A stretch of DNA of 64,000 bases from Paenibacillus sp. MMS18-CY102 (GCF_009789195.1 NZ_WSTC01000004.1:62001-126000); one strand, 5' to 3'. Shown: positions 1 through 9,192, counted from the stretch's first letter. The notes: generated from the sequence alone by a model not told the origin. A program made the numbers and translations.

Positions 1-1040
1 TCCCCGACAAGCAGCTTCGGCAAAATCTGAAGGTTCACGAACGAGGGCCGCCGAAACTTGAGCCTATATGGCTCCGCTTTGCCCTTGGACACGATGTGGC
101 AGCCAATTTCCCCTCGGGGCGATTCGATGCTCACATAAACTTCGCCCGCAGGCGGCCGAATGGCGCGCGGCACTTTGCCCATCGTCTCTCCGCCGGATGG
201 GAACTGCTCCAACGCCTGCCGCAGAATGCGAAGGCTCTGCCGGATTTCTTCTAATCGCAGCACGTAACGGTCATAGCAGTCGCCGTTCGTGCCAACGGGG
301 ATATCAAATTCGAATCGGTCATATAAGCTGTACGGCTCCTTGCGCCGCAGGTCCCATTGCACGCCGGTGCAGCGGAGGTTAGCGCCAGACAAGCCGTAGC
401 TGATTGCCGTATCGGCATCATAGCGGCCGACGCCGCGAATGCGCGCGAGAAAAATTTCGTTGCCTGACACCAGCCGGTCATACTCCTCCAGCTTCTGCTC
501 CATGTAGGGCACAAACTCCCGCACCTTATCGAGCCAGCCGGGCGGCGCGTCCCATTTCACCCCGCCGACACGCATGTAGTTGTAAGTCAGCCTTGCGCCG
601 CACAGCTCATTGAACAGCTGCACAATCGTCTCGCGATCCCGGAAGGCGTATAGAAAAGGGCTCATTGCGCCGATATCGAGCAAATACGTGCCCCACCAAA
701 CCAGATGGCTCGCAACGCGCTGCAGCTCCATTACAATCAGCCGCAGAAACTCCGCACGCTCCGGCACTTCAAGACCCATCATCTTCTCAACCGCATGGCA
801 AAGCACGTAATTATTCGTCATTGCCGACACATAGTCCATCCGGTCGGTGTACGGAATAATTTGCGTGAAATTCAGGTTCTCAGCCAGCTTCTCTGTTCCG
901 CGATGCAAATAGCCCATTACAGGGATCGCTTCGGTAATGACTTCCCCGTCCAGCTTCACGATAATCCGAAACACGCCGTGCGTGCTCGGATGCTGCGGGC
1001 CTACGTTGAGCAGCAGCTCCTCTGTTCGAATTGCGCCCAT
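1..1040 (-). CDS. nuoD: NADH-quinone oxidoreductase subunit D, partial (3' end off window)
   Basis: This is the 49-kDa subunit of respiratory complex I, which helps form the quinone-binding site in the peripheral arm. The translation shows family landmarks such as GPQHPSTHGVFR near the N-terminus, GYLHRGTEKL, and the SPRGEIG stretch near the C-terminal end. About 346 codons are present, so only some 20 residues should be missing beyond the left edge. The start is the ATG at 1040, preceded by GGAGGTG that lies inside the end of nuoC, two bases away, implying translational coupling. It is the fourth gene of nuoABCD. Identification is firm. Confidence 0.96.
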   Translation of the reverse strand, partial: MGAIRTEELLLNVGPQHPSTHGVFRIIVKLDGEVITEAIPVMGYLHRGTEKLAENLNFTQIIPYTDRMDYVSAMTNNYVLCHAVEKMMGLEVPERAEFLRLIVMELQRVASHLVWWGTYLLDIGAMSPFLYAFRDRETIVQLFNELCGARLTYNYMRVGGVKWDAPPGWLDKVREFVPYMEQKLEEYDRLVSGNEIFLARIRGVGRYDADTAISYGLSGANLRCTGVQWDLRRKEPYSLYDRFEFDIPVGTNGDCYDRYVLRLEEIRQSLRILRQALEQFPSGGETMGKVPRAIRPPAGEVYVSIESPRGEIGCHIVSKGKAEPYRLKFRRPSFVNLQILPKLLVG

Positions 1041-1042
1041 GG

Positions 1043-1645
1043 CTACACCTCCGGATCCAACGGCTCGTAGTCTTTGCGCAGTGGATAGCCAACCCAGTCG
1101 TCCGGCATCATAATGCGGCGCATATCGGGATGCCCCTTGAATTGGACGCCTAACAGATCATAAATTTCGCGTTCATTCCAATTCGCTGTCTCCCAGACAG
1201 GCGTAACGGAATCAACGATTGGATCTTGGCGGTCTGCACGCGCTTTAATCGTATAATTCTCGCCTGTTTCCAAGTTAACAAGATGGTACACGACTTCCAG
1301 ATGCGTCTCGTAGTCAACGCCCGACACATTGCGCAGGTAACGGCAGCTTAGCGATGCGTGATCCTTGAACAGCTCTGCCGTCCGCAGCAAATATTCCGGC
1401 CGGACGATAAGGGTCGGCGCTTCCGAGCCCAGCTCATTGACGTAAGCCTCTTCAATCGCGTCCTCGCCCACCGCTTCACGGATGAGCGCGACTGCCTCGT
1501 CCAGCAGCGGCTGAAGCGGGGAAGCCGGTTTGGGCTCAGCTGCTGGCTCGCCAGCTTCAGCAGGCGGCACTGCCGAACCATCTGGCGATACCGCAGCGCT
1601 TGCCCTTGGACGCTGCGGTTTTTCGATTGGCGTATCTTCACTCAT
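1043..1645 (-). CDS. nuoC: NADH-quinone oxidoreductase subunit C
   Basis: This is the 30-kDa complex I subunit, a peripheral-arm protein that packs against NuoD and NuoB. The conserved signature NEREIYDLLG followed by GHPDMRRIMMPDDW and PLRKDYEP sits in the C-terminal third. The first 45 or so residues are rich in Pro, Ala, Glu and Ser and look disordered; the conserved domain begins only after about residue 50, so the protein (200 aa) carries an N-terminal extension. It starts three bases after nuoB ends and stops two bases before nuoD, so the genes are co-transcribed. Confidence 0.95.
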   Translation of the reverse strand: MSEDTPIEKPQRPRASAAVSPDGSAVPPAEAGEPAAEPKPASPLQPLLDEAVALIREAVGEDAIEEAYVNELGSEAPTLIVRPEYLLRTAELFKDHASLSCRYLRNVSGVDYETHLEVVYHLVNLETGENYTIKARADRQDPIVDSVTPVWETANWNEREIYDLLGVQFKGHPDMRRIMMPDDWVGYPLRKDYEPLDPEV

Positions 1646-1648
1646 GCT

Positions 1649-2161
1649 TTAATTCACCTGCTTCCCGGTTTTGGCTTCGTAGCGAATTTTCTCCTGCAGC
1701 TTGTTAATGCCATAGATCAGCGCCGCCGGGCTCGGAGGGCAGCCTGGAATATAGACATCGACCGGCACGATCTGGTCGACTCCTTTAATAACGGCGTACG
1801 ATTTCACATAAGGCCCGCCTGCCGTTGCGCAGGAGCCCATCGCAATGACCCACTTAGGCTCCGGCATTTGATCGTATAAGCGGCGAAGCAGTGGCCCCAT
1901 CTTCTTCGTCACTGTGCCCGCCACAATCATCACATCCGCTTGGCGGGGCGATGTACGGAACATCACCCCGAACCGGTCCAAATCATAATGGGAGGCTCCC
2001 GTTCCCATCATCTCAATTGCGCAGCACGCAAGGCCAAACGTAAGCGGCCATAATGAATTGCTGCGTGCCCATGCCTTTACCTGCTCCAGTGTACCGAGAA
2101 ACACGTTGCGTTCCAGCTCTAACCGTTCTTCTTGCGAAATCCAATCTAAACGGAATTCCAT
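1649..2161 (-). CDS. nuoB: NADH-quinone oxidoreductase subunit B
   Basis: NuoB carries the N2 [4Fe-4S] cluster, the last electron carrier before quinone. The four expected ligands are visible at Cys46 and Cys47 (LACCAIEM), Cys111 (GSCATAGG) and Cys141 (PGCPPSP). The ATG at 2161 is chosen over an upstream in-frame start because it has AAGAAGGTG just ahead and gives the usual length (170 aa) beginning MEFRLDWIS. The gene overlaps the end of nuoA by 16 bases. Confidence 0.96.
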   Translation of the reverse strand: MEFRLDWISQEERLELERNVFLGTLEQVKAWARSNSLWPLTFGLACCAIEMMGTGASHYDLDRFGVMFRTSPRQADVMIVAGTVTKKMGPLLRRLYDQMPEPKWVIAMGSCATAGGPYVKSYAVIKGVDQIVPVDVYIPGCPPSPAALIYGINKLQEKIRYEAKTGKQVN

Positions 2162-2517
2162 GTCAGCACCTTCTTTTTCCAGGCATAGGCAAGTCCGAGA
2201 ACGAGCATGCCAGCGAAGATCAGCATCTCCACCAGCGCAAAAAGGCCGAGCTTCCCGTAAGCAACGGCCCAAGGATATAAGAAAACGGTTTCCACATCAA
2301 AAATAACAAACATAAGGGCGAAGTGATAGTACCGGATATTAAACCGTACCTGCCCTTCCCCTACCGGCTCATTGCCGCTCTCATACGTCGTCTGCTTCGG
2401 ATCAGTCGGCTTATGCGGCCGGAGCATGCGCCCTGCCGCCAATGCAACTGCCGGAAGCAAAATGCCAAGCAGCATGAAGATGACAACGACTACGTACTGG
2501 TTCAAAACATGATTCAC
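2146..2517 (-). CDS. nuoA: NADH-quinone oxidoreductase subunit A
   Basis: A small membrane subunit of complex I (123 aa) with three hydrophobic segments (about residues 8-28, 65-85 and 90-112). The family motif [12 protein letters not shown] is present at about residues 73-84. The start is GTG at 2517 with GGAGG seven bases upstream. This is the promoter-proximal gene of the nuo operon. In this window only A, B, C and D are seen; whether the rest of the operon follows lies outside. Confidence 0.95.
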   Translation of the reverse strand: MNHVLNQYVVVVIFMLLGILLPAVALAAGRMLRPHKPTDPKQTTYESGNEPVGEGQVRFNIRYYHFALMFVIFDVETVFLYPWAVAYGKLGLFALVEMLIFAGMLVLGLAYAWKKKVLTWNSV

Positions 2518-2586
2518 CCAATCGCCTCCATTGGCCCATTGCAGGGAACATTACGAACACGATAAGTTGGACAAATTTACCTCACA

Positions 2587-2615
2587 ATTATAACAAAAGC
2601 TTCCACAAGCGTCTA
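2587..2615 (-). promoter_or_regulatory. Putative promoter of the nuo operon
   Basis: On the minus strand TAGACG (-35) is followed after 17 bases by a perfect TATAAT (-10), about 70 bases before the nuoA GTG. The -35 matches only four of six consensus bases. Between this site and the dps terminator at 2800 nothing else was recognised. Confidence 0.55.
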
Positions 2616-2795
2616 TGCTGCCATTGCGCCACTGTCATTTGGAACTTTCGCTGTGAGGCTGCCCAAGCAAGCGTTCATTCGGCCGGCTGCCTTATGCAGT
2701 TATGCCTATTCGCCATGCGGACGATCTATGCAAGCTCTATGCAAGCTAGCTCCCTATAGCGGCAACCTGATGATGATTCTATCTGCGAAAATGTA

Positions 2796-2852
2796 AATAA
2801 AAAAGAGGGGCATTCCCCGCTCCGCGAATGCGGACGAGGATGAATGCCCCTC
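2796..2852 (-). terminator. Intrinsic terminator of dps
   Basis: An 11-bp perfect stem (GAGGGGCATTC with GAATGCCCCTC) encloses a small inner CCGC/GCGG hairpin. Read on the minus strand it is followed by CTTTTTTATTT. It lies about 30 bases after the dps stop codon. Confidence 0.85.
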
Positions 2853-2884
2853 CTTTTGATTTGTTCATCTGCTAATTCCGCTGT

Positions 2885-3358
2885 TCAACCAAGGAAGGCT
2901 TTCAGCATCCACAAATGCTTCTGGACCGCTTCACGCTTCGTAACGAGCAAATCCGCTGTAGGGCCATCGCTTGCCGATTCGGCAGCTTCCACCCCTTGCT
3001 GGAGCCGCTCTGCGATGCCTGACAAGTCACTCGCCAGCGTGCGCACCATGCCCGTCGCATCCTCATTGCCCGCTGCCTCGGCTATTGCCGACTGCTCCAA
3101 ATACTGCTTCATCGTCGATGTTGGCTTGCCGCCGAGTGCAAGGATGCGTTCGGCTACCTCGTCGACGAATGCCGCCGCCTCTGTGTATAGCTCCTCAAAC
3201 TTGGCATGCAGCGTATAGAAATTCGGGCCCTTTACATGCCAATGGTAATCGTGAAGCTTCACATACAGGACACTCCAATCCGCTAGCTGGCTATTGAGCG
3301 CTGCAATGGAGCCCCCGCTGATTCCTGCCTTTGTCGCTGCCATCGTTTCGTTTGCCAC
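2885..3358 (-). CDS. dps: Dps-family mini-ferritin
   Basis: A 157-aa DNA-protection/iron-storage protein that oxidises Fe2+ with hydrogen peroxide and stores iron in a 12-subunit shell. The inter-subunit ferroxidase ligands can be placed by family spacing: His39 and His51 in HWHVKGPNFYTLHAKFEE, then Asp66 and Glu70 in FVDEVAERI. The start is GTG at 3358 with AAGGGA upstream; an ATG five codons later is the alternative. It stands alone, divergent from the germination operon, with its own terminator and a palindrome near its promoter. Whether it also binds DNA cannot be told; the N-terminus has only one Lys before residue 30. Confidence 0.93.
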   Translation of the reverse strand: MANETMAATKAGISGGSIAALNSQLADWSVLYVKLHDYHWHVKGPNFYTLHAKFEELYTEAAAFVDEVAERILALGGKPTSTMKQYLEQSAIAEAAGNEDATGMVRTLASDLSGIAERLQQGVEAAESASDGPTADLLVTKREAVQKHLWMLKAFLG

Positions 3359-3383
3359 GTTGTCCCTTACTCCCTTCGCATTG

Positions 3384-3399
3384 TTCGTTCCTGAACGAA
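3384..3399. promoter_or_regulatory. Perfect palindrome between dps and the ger operon
   Basis: TTCGTTC-CT-GAACGAA is a perfect 7-2-7 inverted repeat. It sits just downstream of a TATAAA that could be the dps -10 (minus strand, 3408-3413), so it would cover the dps transcription start. It does not match the PerR or Fur boxes known from Bacillus. The regulator is unknown. Confidence 0.4.
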
Positions 3400-3481
3400 T
3401 TTAGCATTTTATACAAATCGATGGATTATTCAGCTGGAAAAATGCACAAAATAACCACAAATCAGGAATGGGGTGATCCCG

Positions 3482-5239
3482 ATGTCCAACCCAACAGACG
3501 AACGAAGCCTTCAACCGGACACGGGAGCCCCTCCTGGATCCTCCGAACCGGCGCCACAGCCCAATGCCGAGCCTGAGACGAAACAACCAGGCCCCGAGCA
3601 GAACGGCCAGCAAGAATCGCCTGCTGCAGCAAGCGATACCGATCAATCTGTCCAGGACCAGCAAGGCCAGCAGGGCCAGCAAGCTGCCGGAAACGGCATT
3701 CAAGGCCAGCCCACGCCGAGCGTCCAGCAGGTGCTAGATCACCAGCGCGAGCTGCTCGCTAAGCCGGTCTCCGGCAAGCTCGCTGCTGATATCGACGTGA
3801 TGCGCCAGATTTATTCGAATTGCTCAGATTTGATTATTCATGAATTTGATGTGCGGCAGGGCCCGGCTGTCACCGTCATCTATCTCGATGGCCTTTGCGA
3901 TACCAAAGAAATTGACCTTCATATCCTGAACCCGCTTCAGCATATTGGCACGACTGGAGCAGCAGATAAGAATGCAATTGTGGAATGTGTAACCTTATCT
4001 TCCATGCTAGAGGTATCGAGCATCCAAGACGCTACTGACAAAATCGGCTACGGCAATGTCATCTTATTTATTGACGGCGAGACCTCTGCACTCGTCTACT
4101 CGCTTATGCACCTGACGCTGCGATCGATAGAAGAGCCCCAGGCGGAGACAGTCGTTCGTGGGCCCCGCGAAGGCTTCGTTGAGAACATTCAGACCAATAT
4201 TTCGCTGCTTCGCCGCAGAATTCATTCGCCTGCCCTTAAGATGAAAAGCATTTATATCGGGCGCTATACGAAAACGGCAACCATTGTTACCTATATCGAA
4301 GGCATTACAGACCCTAACCTGGTCCGAGAGATGGAGCAGCGCCTATCCGCTATTGATATCGATGGATTCATGGACTCTTCGCACATTGAAGAATGGGTAG
4401 AGGACAATCCGTTCTCCCCCTTCCCCCAGCTTATGTCGACTGAACGGCCGGATGTCGTTACGGCTCATTTGCTGGAGGGCAAAATCGCAGTTTTTACCGA
4501 CGGATCGCCGGTTGCCCTGATTGCGCCAGCGCTGCTGATGAGCATGATGCAATCGCCGGAGGACTTTTACCAGCGCTCGATTGTCGCTACAGGCATTCGC
4601 TGGCTGCGCATGTTTTTCTCGTTCATCACGGTATTTGGCCCTTCGCTTTACGTTGCCGTACTGTCGTACCACCAGGAAATGATTCCAACGACGCTGCTGC
4701 TGACTATCGCCAGATCGCGGGAGCAGATTCCGTTTCCTGCGCTTGTAGAGGCGCTGCTCATGGAGATCACCTTCGAGGCACTGCGGGAAGCAGGCATACG
4801 GCTGCCTCGCCAGGTCGGCTCTGCCGTCAGTATCGTAGGCGCTCTCGTTATCGGCCAAGCTGCCATCGCTGCTGGCATCGTCTCGTCGCCGATGGTTATG
4901 GTCGTAGCCGTCACGGCAGTATCCTCGTTCCTTATTCCGAATTACTCACTTGGCATCGCCATTCGACTCATTCGGTTTCCGATTATGCTCTGCGCAGGCT
5001 TCCTTGGGCTATATGGCATTGTGTTAGCCGCGCTTCTGATCCTGCTTCACTTAATGACGCTCCGTTCATTCGGCGTACCCTATTTATCGCCGATCGCGCC
5101 AGTCCAGTCGAGCCAATTCAAGGACACGCTCATCCGGGCAAACCGCATGCATATGAAAACACGCCCGCATTTGACCGGTTCCTTCTTCAACCGGCTCCGC
5201 TCGCGTGCTGACCTGTACAAATCAAGGAGGAACAACTGA
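3482..5239 (+). CDS. GerA-family spore germination protein (A subunit)
   Basis: The A subunit of an inner-membrane germinant receptor. The first 85 or so residues are Pro/Gln/Glu-rich low complexity; the cytosolic N-terminal domain follows (from about residue 90, DVMRQIYSNCSDLIIHEF), and the membrane domain occupies roughly residues 375-545, including the family stretch EITFEALREAGIRLPRQVGSAVSIVGALVIGQAAI (residues 423-457 approximately). The ATG at 3482 is preferred over a GTG nine bases upstream because GGGGTGAT lies directly ahead of it. It heads a seven-gene plus-strand operon; the C subunit starts one base after its stop. Expression in the forespore is expected from the family, but no convincing sigma-G promoter was found. 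Confidence 0.94.
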   Translation: MSNPTDERSLQPDTGAPPGSSEPAPQPNAEPETKQPGPEQNGQQESPAAASDTDQSVQDQQGQQGQQAAGNGIQGQPTPSVQQVLDHQRELLAKPVSGKLAADIDVMRQIYSNCSDLIIHEFDVRQGPAVTVIYLDGLCDTKEIDLHILNPLQHIGTTGAADKNAIVECVTLSSMLEVSSIQDATDKIGYGNVILFIDGETSALVYSLMHLTLRSIEEPQAETVVRGPREGFVENIQTNISLLRRRIHSPALKMKSIYIGRYTKTATIVTYIEGITDPNLVREMEQRLSAIDIDGFMDSSHIEEWVEDNPFSPFPQLMSTERPDVVTAHLLEGKIAVFTDGSPVALIAPALLMSMMQSPEDFYQRSIVATGIRWLRMFFSFITVFGPSLYVAVLSYHQEMIPTTLLLTIARSREQIPFPALVEALLMEITFEALREAGIRLPRQVGSAVSIVGALVIGQAAIAAGIVSSPMVMVVAVTAVSSFLIPNYSLGIAIRLIRFPIMLCAGFLGLYGIVLAALLILLHLMTLRSFGVPYLSPIAPVQSSQFKDTLIRANRMHMKTRPHLTGSFFNRLRSRADLYKSRRNN

Positions 5240-5240
5240 C

Positions 5241-6404
5241 ATGAAGCCACTCATCCGCCTTGTGCCTGCGTTGCTCCTGTCTGCTGCCTTGCTCACTGGT
5301 TGCTGGGACCGTACGGAGATCAACGACTTAGCTATCGTCACAGCCGCAGGCATGGACTTGGCCGATGATGGGAAAATCAAGTTGTCCGTACAGCTCTTCG
5401 TGCCGAGCGCCTCCATTTCAGATCCCACCTCCTCAGCTTTCACAGGGGGCAGCAACCAAACGATCGTACGGTCCGCAGCCGGGCTTAATCTCGCTGATGC
5501 GACCGCCCGATTGCAGGAGACATTATCTAGGCGAGTGTTCTGGGGACAAGCCGACGTATTCATCTTCGGGCAAAAGCTCGCTGAGCGGGGAATTCATGAA
5601 CCGATGGACTTCCTCACACGCCATCCCCACCCTCGCGAACGCGCGAACCTCTTCGTCAGCGAAGGGGAGGCAACAGAGGTGCTTGCGCTGCATACGCCAA
5701 CAGAGCGGAACACGGCGGAGCTGCTGCGCGAGATGGCGATCCTGCAGTCTGGCCTGAATATCACGATGCTACAAGCGGTTGAGGAGTTGTCAGAGGAAGC
5801 ACACACGGCGGTCATTCCGATGGTCGTGGTAAAAAAACGCGACAAAACCATGGTGCCTTATATCGGCGGCACAGCCGCGTTCAAAGACTTGAAAATAGCA
5901 GACAAGCTAGACACCATGCAAACGCGGGGACTGCAATGGCTGCGCAATGAAATCAAAACAGCAACCATCACTGCCCCAGTTCCGCCAAGCGGGGATTTTG
6001 CTTCCGTCTATATTTTCAAAGCGGGCTCGAATCTTGTTCCTTCCATAAAGAACGGCAAGTGGTCGATTAAGGTCCATATCAAAGCCATAGGCAACTTGAA
6101 TGAAACGGCTGACGGCATCGATGTGACCAAAGAGCCGACCATCAAGCAGCTTCAGCAGATTTTCCAAACCGCGCTGCAAAAAAGGATCGACGAATCGGTA
6201 CGAAAAGCACAACAAATCAAAACCGATTATCTCGGCTTCGCGGAGCAATTTCATCGCCACTATCCAAAGCAATGGCGCAAAGCCAAAACGAACTGGGATG
6301 CGCTTTTCCCAGAGGTTACGGTCACTTACGACATTAAGCTGACGATTGCGCGCAACGGCCTGACGGGGAAAAATACGTCGCTTCAGCGCAGTGAGGGACC
6401 ATGA
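5241..6404 (+). CDS. Ger(x)C-family germination lipoprotein (C subunit)
   Basis: The lipoprotein C subunit of the germinant receptor, anchored on the outer face of the inner spore membrane. A signal peptide ends in the lipobox LLTG-Cys21, followed by the hallmark WDRTEINDLAIV. The 387-aa length is usual. The ATG at 5241 follows AAGGAGG at 5224-5230. Its last codons overlap the next small gene by four bases (ATGA), so translation is coupled. The C-terminal domain includes FRHYPKQW-like helix residues (FAEQFHRHYPKQWRKAKTNW) typical of the family. Confidence 0.94.
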   Translation: MKPLIRLVPALLLSAALLTGCWDRTEINDLAIVTAAGMDLADDGKIKLSVQLFVPSASISDPTSSAFTGGSNQTIVRSAAGLNLADATARLQETLSRRVFWGQADVFIFGQKLAERGIHEPMDFLTRHPHPRERANLFVSEGEATEVLALHTPTERNTAELLREMAILQSGLNITMLQAVEELSEEAHTAVIPMVVVKKRDKTMVPYIGGTAAFKDLKIADKLDTMQTRGLQWLRNEIKTATITAPVPPSGDFASVYIFKAGSNLVPSIKNGKWSIKVHIKAIGNLNETADGIDVTKEPTIKQLQQIFQTALQKRIDESVRKAQQIKTDYLGFAEQFHRHYPKQWRKAKTNWDALFPEVTVTYDIKLTIARNGLTGKNTSLQRSEGP

Positions 6405-6628
6405 CGACCTTTCTATTTCTTTTTGCCCTTGGGCTCAGCTTCGTTGCATTCAGCTGGTTCGAATGGCCTTCCATGCCGGACCGCCGAACAAAAACGACAT
6501 TCGTCACCATTGTATTTCTCACTTACGGATTAACAGTTGCCATATCATTTAAACCTGAGCTGCCGGGACCTCTCCAATTGTATGAACACTTATTAGCTCC
6601 GCTAGTTAGCGATTGGATGAAGTCTTAG
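6401..6628 (+). CDS. Small two-helix membrane protein, germination D-type (first copy)
   Basis: A 75-aa protein with two hydrophobic segments (about residues 3-20 and 34-50) joined by a short charged loop, PDRRTKT. It is clearly related to the second small gene at 7774: both share W-x-S, D-x-RTK, the motif PELPGP at the end of helix 2, and a LLxPxxxxW/L tail. Small D proteins of about this size with two membrane helices (for example GerKD) are known from Bacillus germinant-receptor operons and modulate germination; this assignment is by size, topology and context. It overlaps gerC by four bases. Confidence 0.75.
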   Translation: MTTFLFLFALGLSFVAFSWFEWPSMPDRRTKTTFVTIVFLTYGLTVAISFKPELPGPLQLYEHLLAPLVSDWMKS

Positions 6629-6661
6629 CCGGCTCTGCTTACGGAGAGGAGACTTCGGCTT

Positions 6662-7777
6662 ATGGAAAAGGGACGCATATCTGCAGCGCAGCTTTCCATT
6701 CTTGCGTTCATGTCCGTCTTGGCGACATCGTTGCTGACCGCCCCTGGAATCGTCGCGACCGCAGCTCGCCAGGATATGTGGCTGTCTCCTTTATTGGCGT
6801 CCGGCGTTGGCTTCACCATCATGTGGATCCTGGTGAAACTGAATGAGCTTCATCCGAACGAAACGCTGATTCAATATGCCGTTACGTTGCTTGGCCGACC
6901 AATCGGCAAGCTTATCGGCGTGTTCTATCTCTTCTTCTCCATTTATACGACGAGCAGCGTCCTGCGCCAGTTTACCGATTTTGTAAAACTGACTTTCCTG
7001 CTAAAAACGCCATCCTTCGTCATTTCGAGCAGTATGGCACTCATTTGCGCATTATGCGTCAGAGGCGGGATCGAAACGGTTAGCCGGCTTCCCATGCTGC
7101 TGCTTCCGTTTATCGCCGTATTTATTCTCATGATCTACATGCCGAGCATTATTGAACTGAAGATGTACAAATTCCAGCCCATTCTAGGTGACGGGCCTGG
7201 GCCTTCCTTAATCGGTGCGTTTAAGCTAATGTCTTGGCTGCCCGTCTTTACGTTTACCAACTACTATTTGCCCTACGTCGCGAACAAACGGCATATTCTT
7301 CGCTGGGCTTATCTGTCCGTTACGCTGTTTACTTCGGTGGTATGCATCACCTTCGTGATCGTTTACGCGGTTCTAGGGCCCGCAACAGCGAATTACGCCT
7401 ATCCCTTCATGGTCATCGCGCGTTTCATCAGCTTTACTGAATTTTTCGAGCATCTCGAATCAATTGTAATGATGATCTGGACGATTGAAATCGTGATACG
7501 AATTATATTCGGCATGTACGGTACGTCCCTTGGGCTCGCCCAATGGCTTAATCTGCCCGATTACAAGCCGGTTGTTATTCCACTGGGCATGCTGCTCGTT
7601 TTATTCAGCTACTGGGGCATATCGAATTCGTACTTCGTATCCTCGCCGCAAATGATCTTGTTTTATCTGCTCTTTGGCCTTGTCATTCCCGCGATACTGC
7701 TTGTGATCGGGCTCATCCGCCATCGGATCGTGCGCCCGTCCGCTAGCGGCTTAGGAGGAGGCAAGCCTGCGACATGA
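6662..7777 (+). CDS. GerB-family endospore germination permease (first of three)
   Basis: The B subunit of the receptor: an integral membrane protein of the APC-like spore germination permease family that binds the germinant. About ten hydrophobic segments span the 371 residues. Family landmarks are the N-terminal GRISAAQLSILAFMSVLAT, the conserved QFTDFVK stretch and the YPFMVIARFI region. The ATG at 6662 follows GGAGAGGAG. It overlaps the next small gene by four bases. Together with its two paralogues it suggests alternative B subunits sharing one A and one C subunit. Confidence 0.93.
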   Translation: MEKGRISAAQLSILAFMSVLATSLLTAPGIVATAARQDMWLSPLLASGVGFTIMWILVKLNELHPNETLIQYAVTLLGRPIGKLIGVFYLFFSIYTTSSVLRQFTDFVKLTFLLKTPSFVISSSMALICALCVRGGIETVSRLPMLLLPFIAVFILMIYMPSIIELKMYKFQPILGDGPGPSLIGAFKLMSWLPVFTFTNYYLPYVANKRHILRWAYLSVTLFTSVVCITFVIVYAVLGPATANYAYPFMVIARFISFTEFFEHLESIVMMIWTIEIVIRIIFGMYGTSLGLAQWLNLPDYKPVVIPLGMLLVLFSYWGISNSYFVSSPQMILFYLLFGLVIPAILLVIGLIRHRIVRPSASGLGGGKPAT

Positions 7778-8001
7778 ATATTTCGTTAAACAGCTTGCTT
7801 GCCCTTTTCGTTGCCGCAATTGCGATAGTCGCCTATGATTGGCGCAGCATCAAGGATACTCGCACCAAAATAGCTTACCTAGTGCTGTTCGGCAGTGGCT
7901 TTACGCTCGCAGTCGCACTGCTTGTTTATCCGGAGCTGCCTGGTCCATCCGATTTGCTGCGGCCCATTCTCGCCCCAGCGGCTAAGTTGCTATTAAAGTA
8001 A
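7774..8001 (+). CDS. Small two-helix membrane protein, germination D-type (second copy)
   Basis: Another 75-aa protein with the same layout as the one at 6401: helix 1 (about residues 5-20), a WRSIKDTRTK loop, helix 2 (about 32-50) and PELPGPSDLLRPILAP. It follows the first GerB gene with an ATGA overlap and precedes the second. The repeated pairing of a D-like gene with a B gene suggests duplication of a D-B or B-D unit. Its role in germination is inferred from the Bacillus D proteins. Confidence 0.75.
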   Translation: MNISLNSLLALFVAAIAIVAYDWRSIKDTRTKIAYLVLFGSGFTLAVALLVYPELPGPSDLLRPILAPAAKLLLK

Positions 8002-8049
8002 TGTACGGATTTGCAAAAATAAAATGATCAGAGAGGCGGTCGGCTTAAG

Positions 8050-9192
8050 ATGTTGGAAGGGGGCAAAATAAGCGCAGCGCAGCTCGCGTGCATGATGTAT
8101 CTATCGCTTCAAGCTACGGCTACGCTGGCTTCGCCTGCGCTAATATACGGCATCGCTCAAAACGATATGTACCTTGCGCCATTGCTAGGCTGCCTAGGCG
8201 GCTTCCTGACTGTTTATATTGCGATGTTCCTCCATCGGCAGTATCCTAGCCAGACGTTCTTCCAGTATAGCGAGTCGATTCTCGGGCCCTGGCTCGGCAA
8301 ACTGGTCAGTTTGTCCTTTCTGCTCGTTTGCCTGCTGATGAATGCCTATCAGCTTCGCCAGTTTTCGGAGCTGATGAATCTTGCCTTTATGACTCTTTCG
8401 CCTCCTGCCGTATTCACCTGTACCATGGTTCTAGTCGGGTCGATCGCCGTTCGGCTAGGGGTCGAGATCATAGGCAGGCTATCACTGCTGTTCACGCCAA
8501 TCATCGTCATTATCGTTGTCATTCTCGTGCTGCCGCTCATACAAGGCATGGAGCCCGATCAAGTGCTCCCTTTTTTGGATAAAGGGGCTATGCCCGTCGT
8601 TAAAGGAGCTGCCATGCTGCAAATCTGGTTTCCGCTTTACATTTATTCCACCATGTTCTTGCCATATGTATCCAATATCAACAAAGCTGCTCGATGGTTG
8701 TCGTACTCCGTTTGCTGGGTCACGCTCACATTCACAATAACCTTCCTTTATGTGATCATGTCGATTGGAGCTGCCACTCAGCTGTTTTCCTATCCATTCC
8801 TGCTGCTCAGCCGATACGCCGCCATCGCGAGCTTCATGACCCATCTGGATTCATTAATTATGATCATGTGGGTGCTTGACGTGTTTATACGTACGATTGT
8901 CATGTATTATGCTGCTGTTTCTGGCATTGCCCAAATGTGTAAGCTGCCGTCCTACAAACCGCTTATTCTGCCCATAGGCTTGTGGATCGTCATTCTGTCC
9001 TTCTGGTCCATACCCGATCTCTCCACCTTTAACGAGAACATCGGAAAGCTGCTGATTTTTGTTTATTGCTATGCCCATCTTGGCATCCCACTCTTCCTTT
9101 ACGTTGCCGCATTAATCAGGAAGATAATCGCGCCCAATAAGCAGCCGCCTACAACGAGTAATCAAGGAGTGCAACCAAATGGAACAAGGTAA
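8050..9192 (+). CDS. GerB-family endospore germination permease (second of three)
   Basis: A 380-aa multi-span permease paralogous to the neighbours at 6662 and 9179. It begins MLEGGKISAAQLACMMYLS and shares QLRQFSELMN, RLGVEIIGRLSLL and YPFLLLSRY with them. The ribosome site is weak: GAGAGG lies about 15 bases before the ATG, so expression may be lower than that of the other two. Its 3' end overlaps the third permease gene by 14 bases. The C-terminal tail is polar (PNKQPPTTSNQG). Confidence 0.92.
   Translation: MLEGGKISAAQLACMMYLSLQATATLASPALIYGIAQNDMYLAPLLGCLGGFLTVYIAMFLHRQYPSQTFFQYSESILGPWLGKLVSLSFLLVCLLMNAYQLRQFSELMNLAFMTLSPPAVFTCTMVLVGSIAVRLGVEIIGRLSLLFTPIIVIIVVILVLPLIQGMEPDQVLPFLDKGAMPVVKGAAMLQIWFPLYIYSTMFLPYVSNINKAARWLSYSVCWVTLTFTITFLYVIMSIGAATQLFSYPFLLLSRYAAIASFMTHLDSLIMIMWVLDVFIRTIVMYYAAVSGIAQMCKLPSYKPLILPIGLWIVILSFWSIPDLSTFNENIGKLLIFVYCYAHLGIPLFLYVAALIRKIIAPNKQPPTTSNQGVQPNGTR

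Noticed and set aside
3359-3481. Sigma-G promoter expected ahead of the germination operon
   Set aside because: No pair of hexamers fits the sigma-G consensus at acceptable spacing; expression timing is therefore only an expectation from the family.
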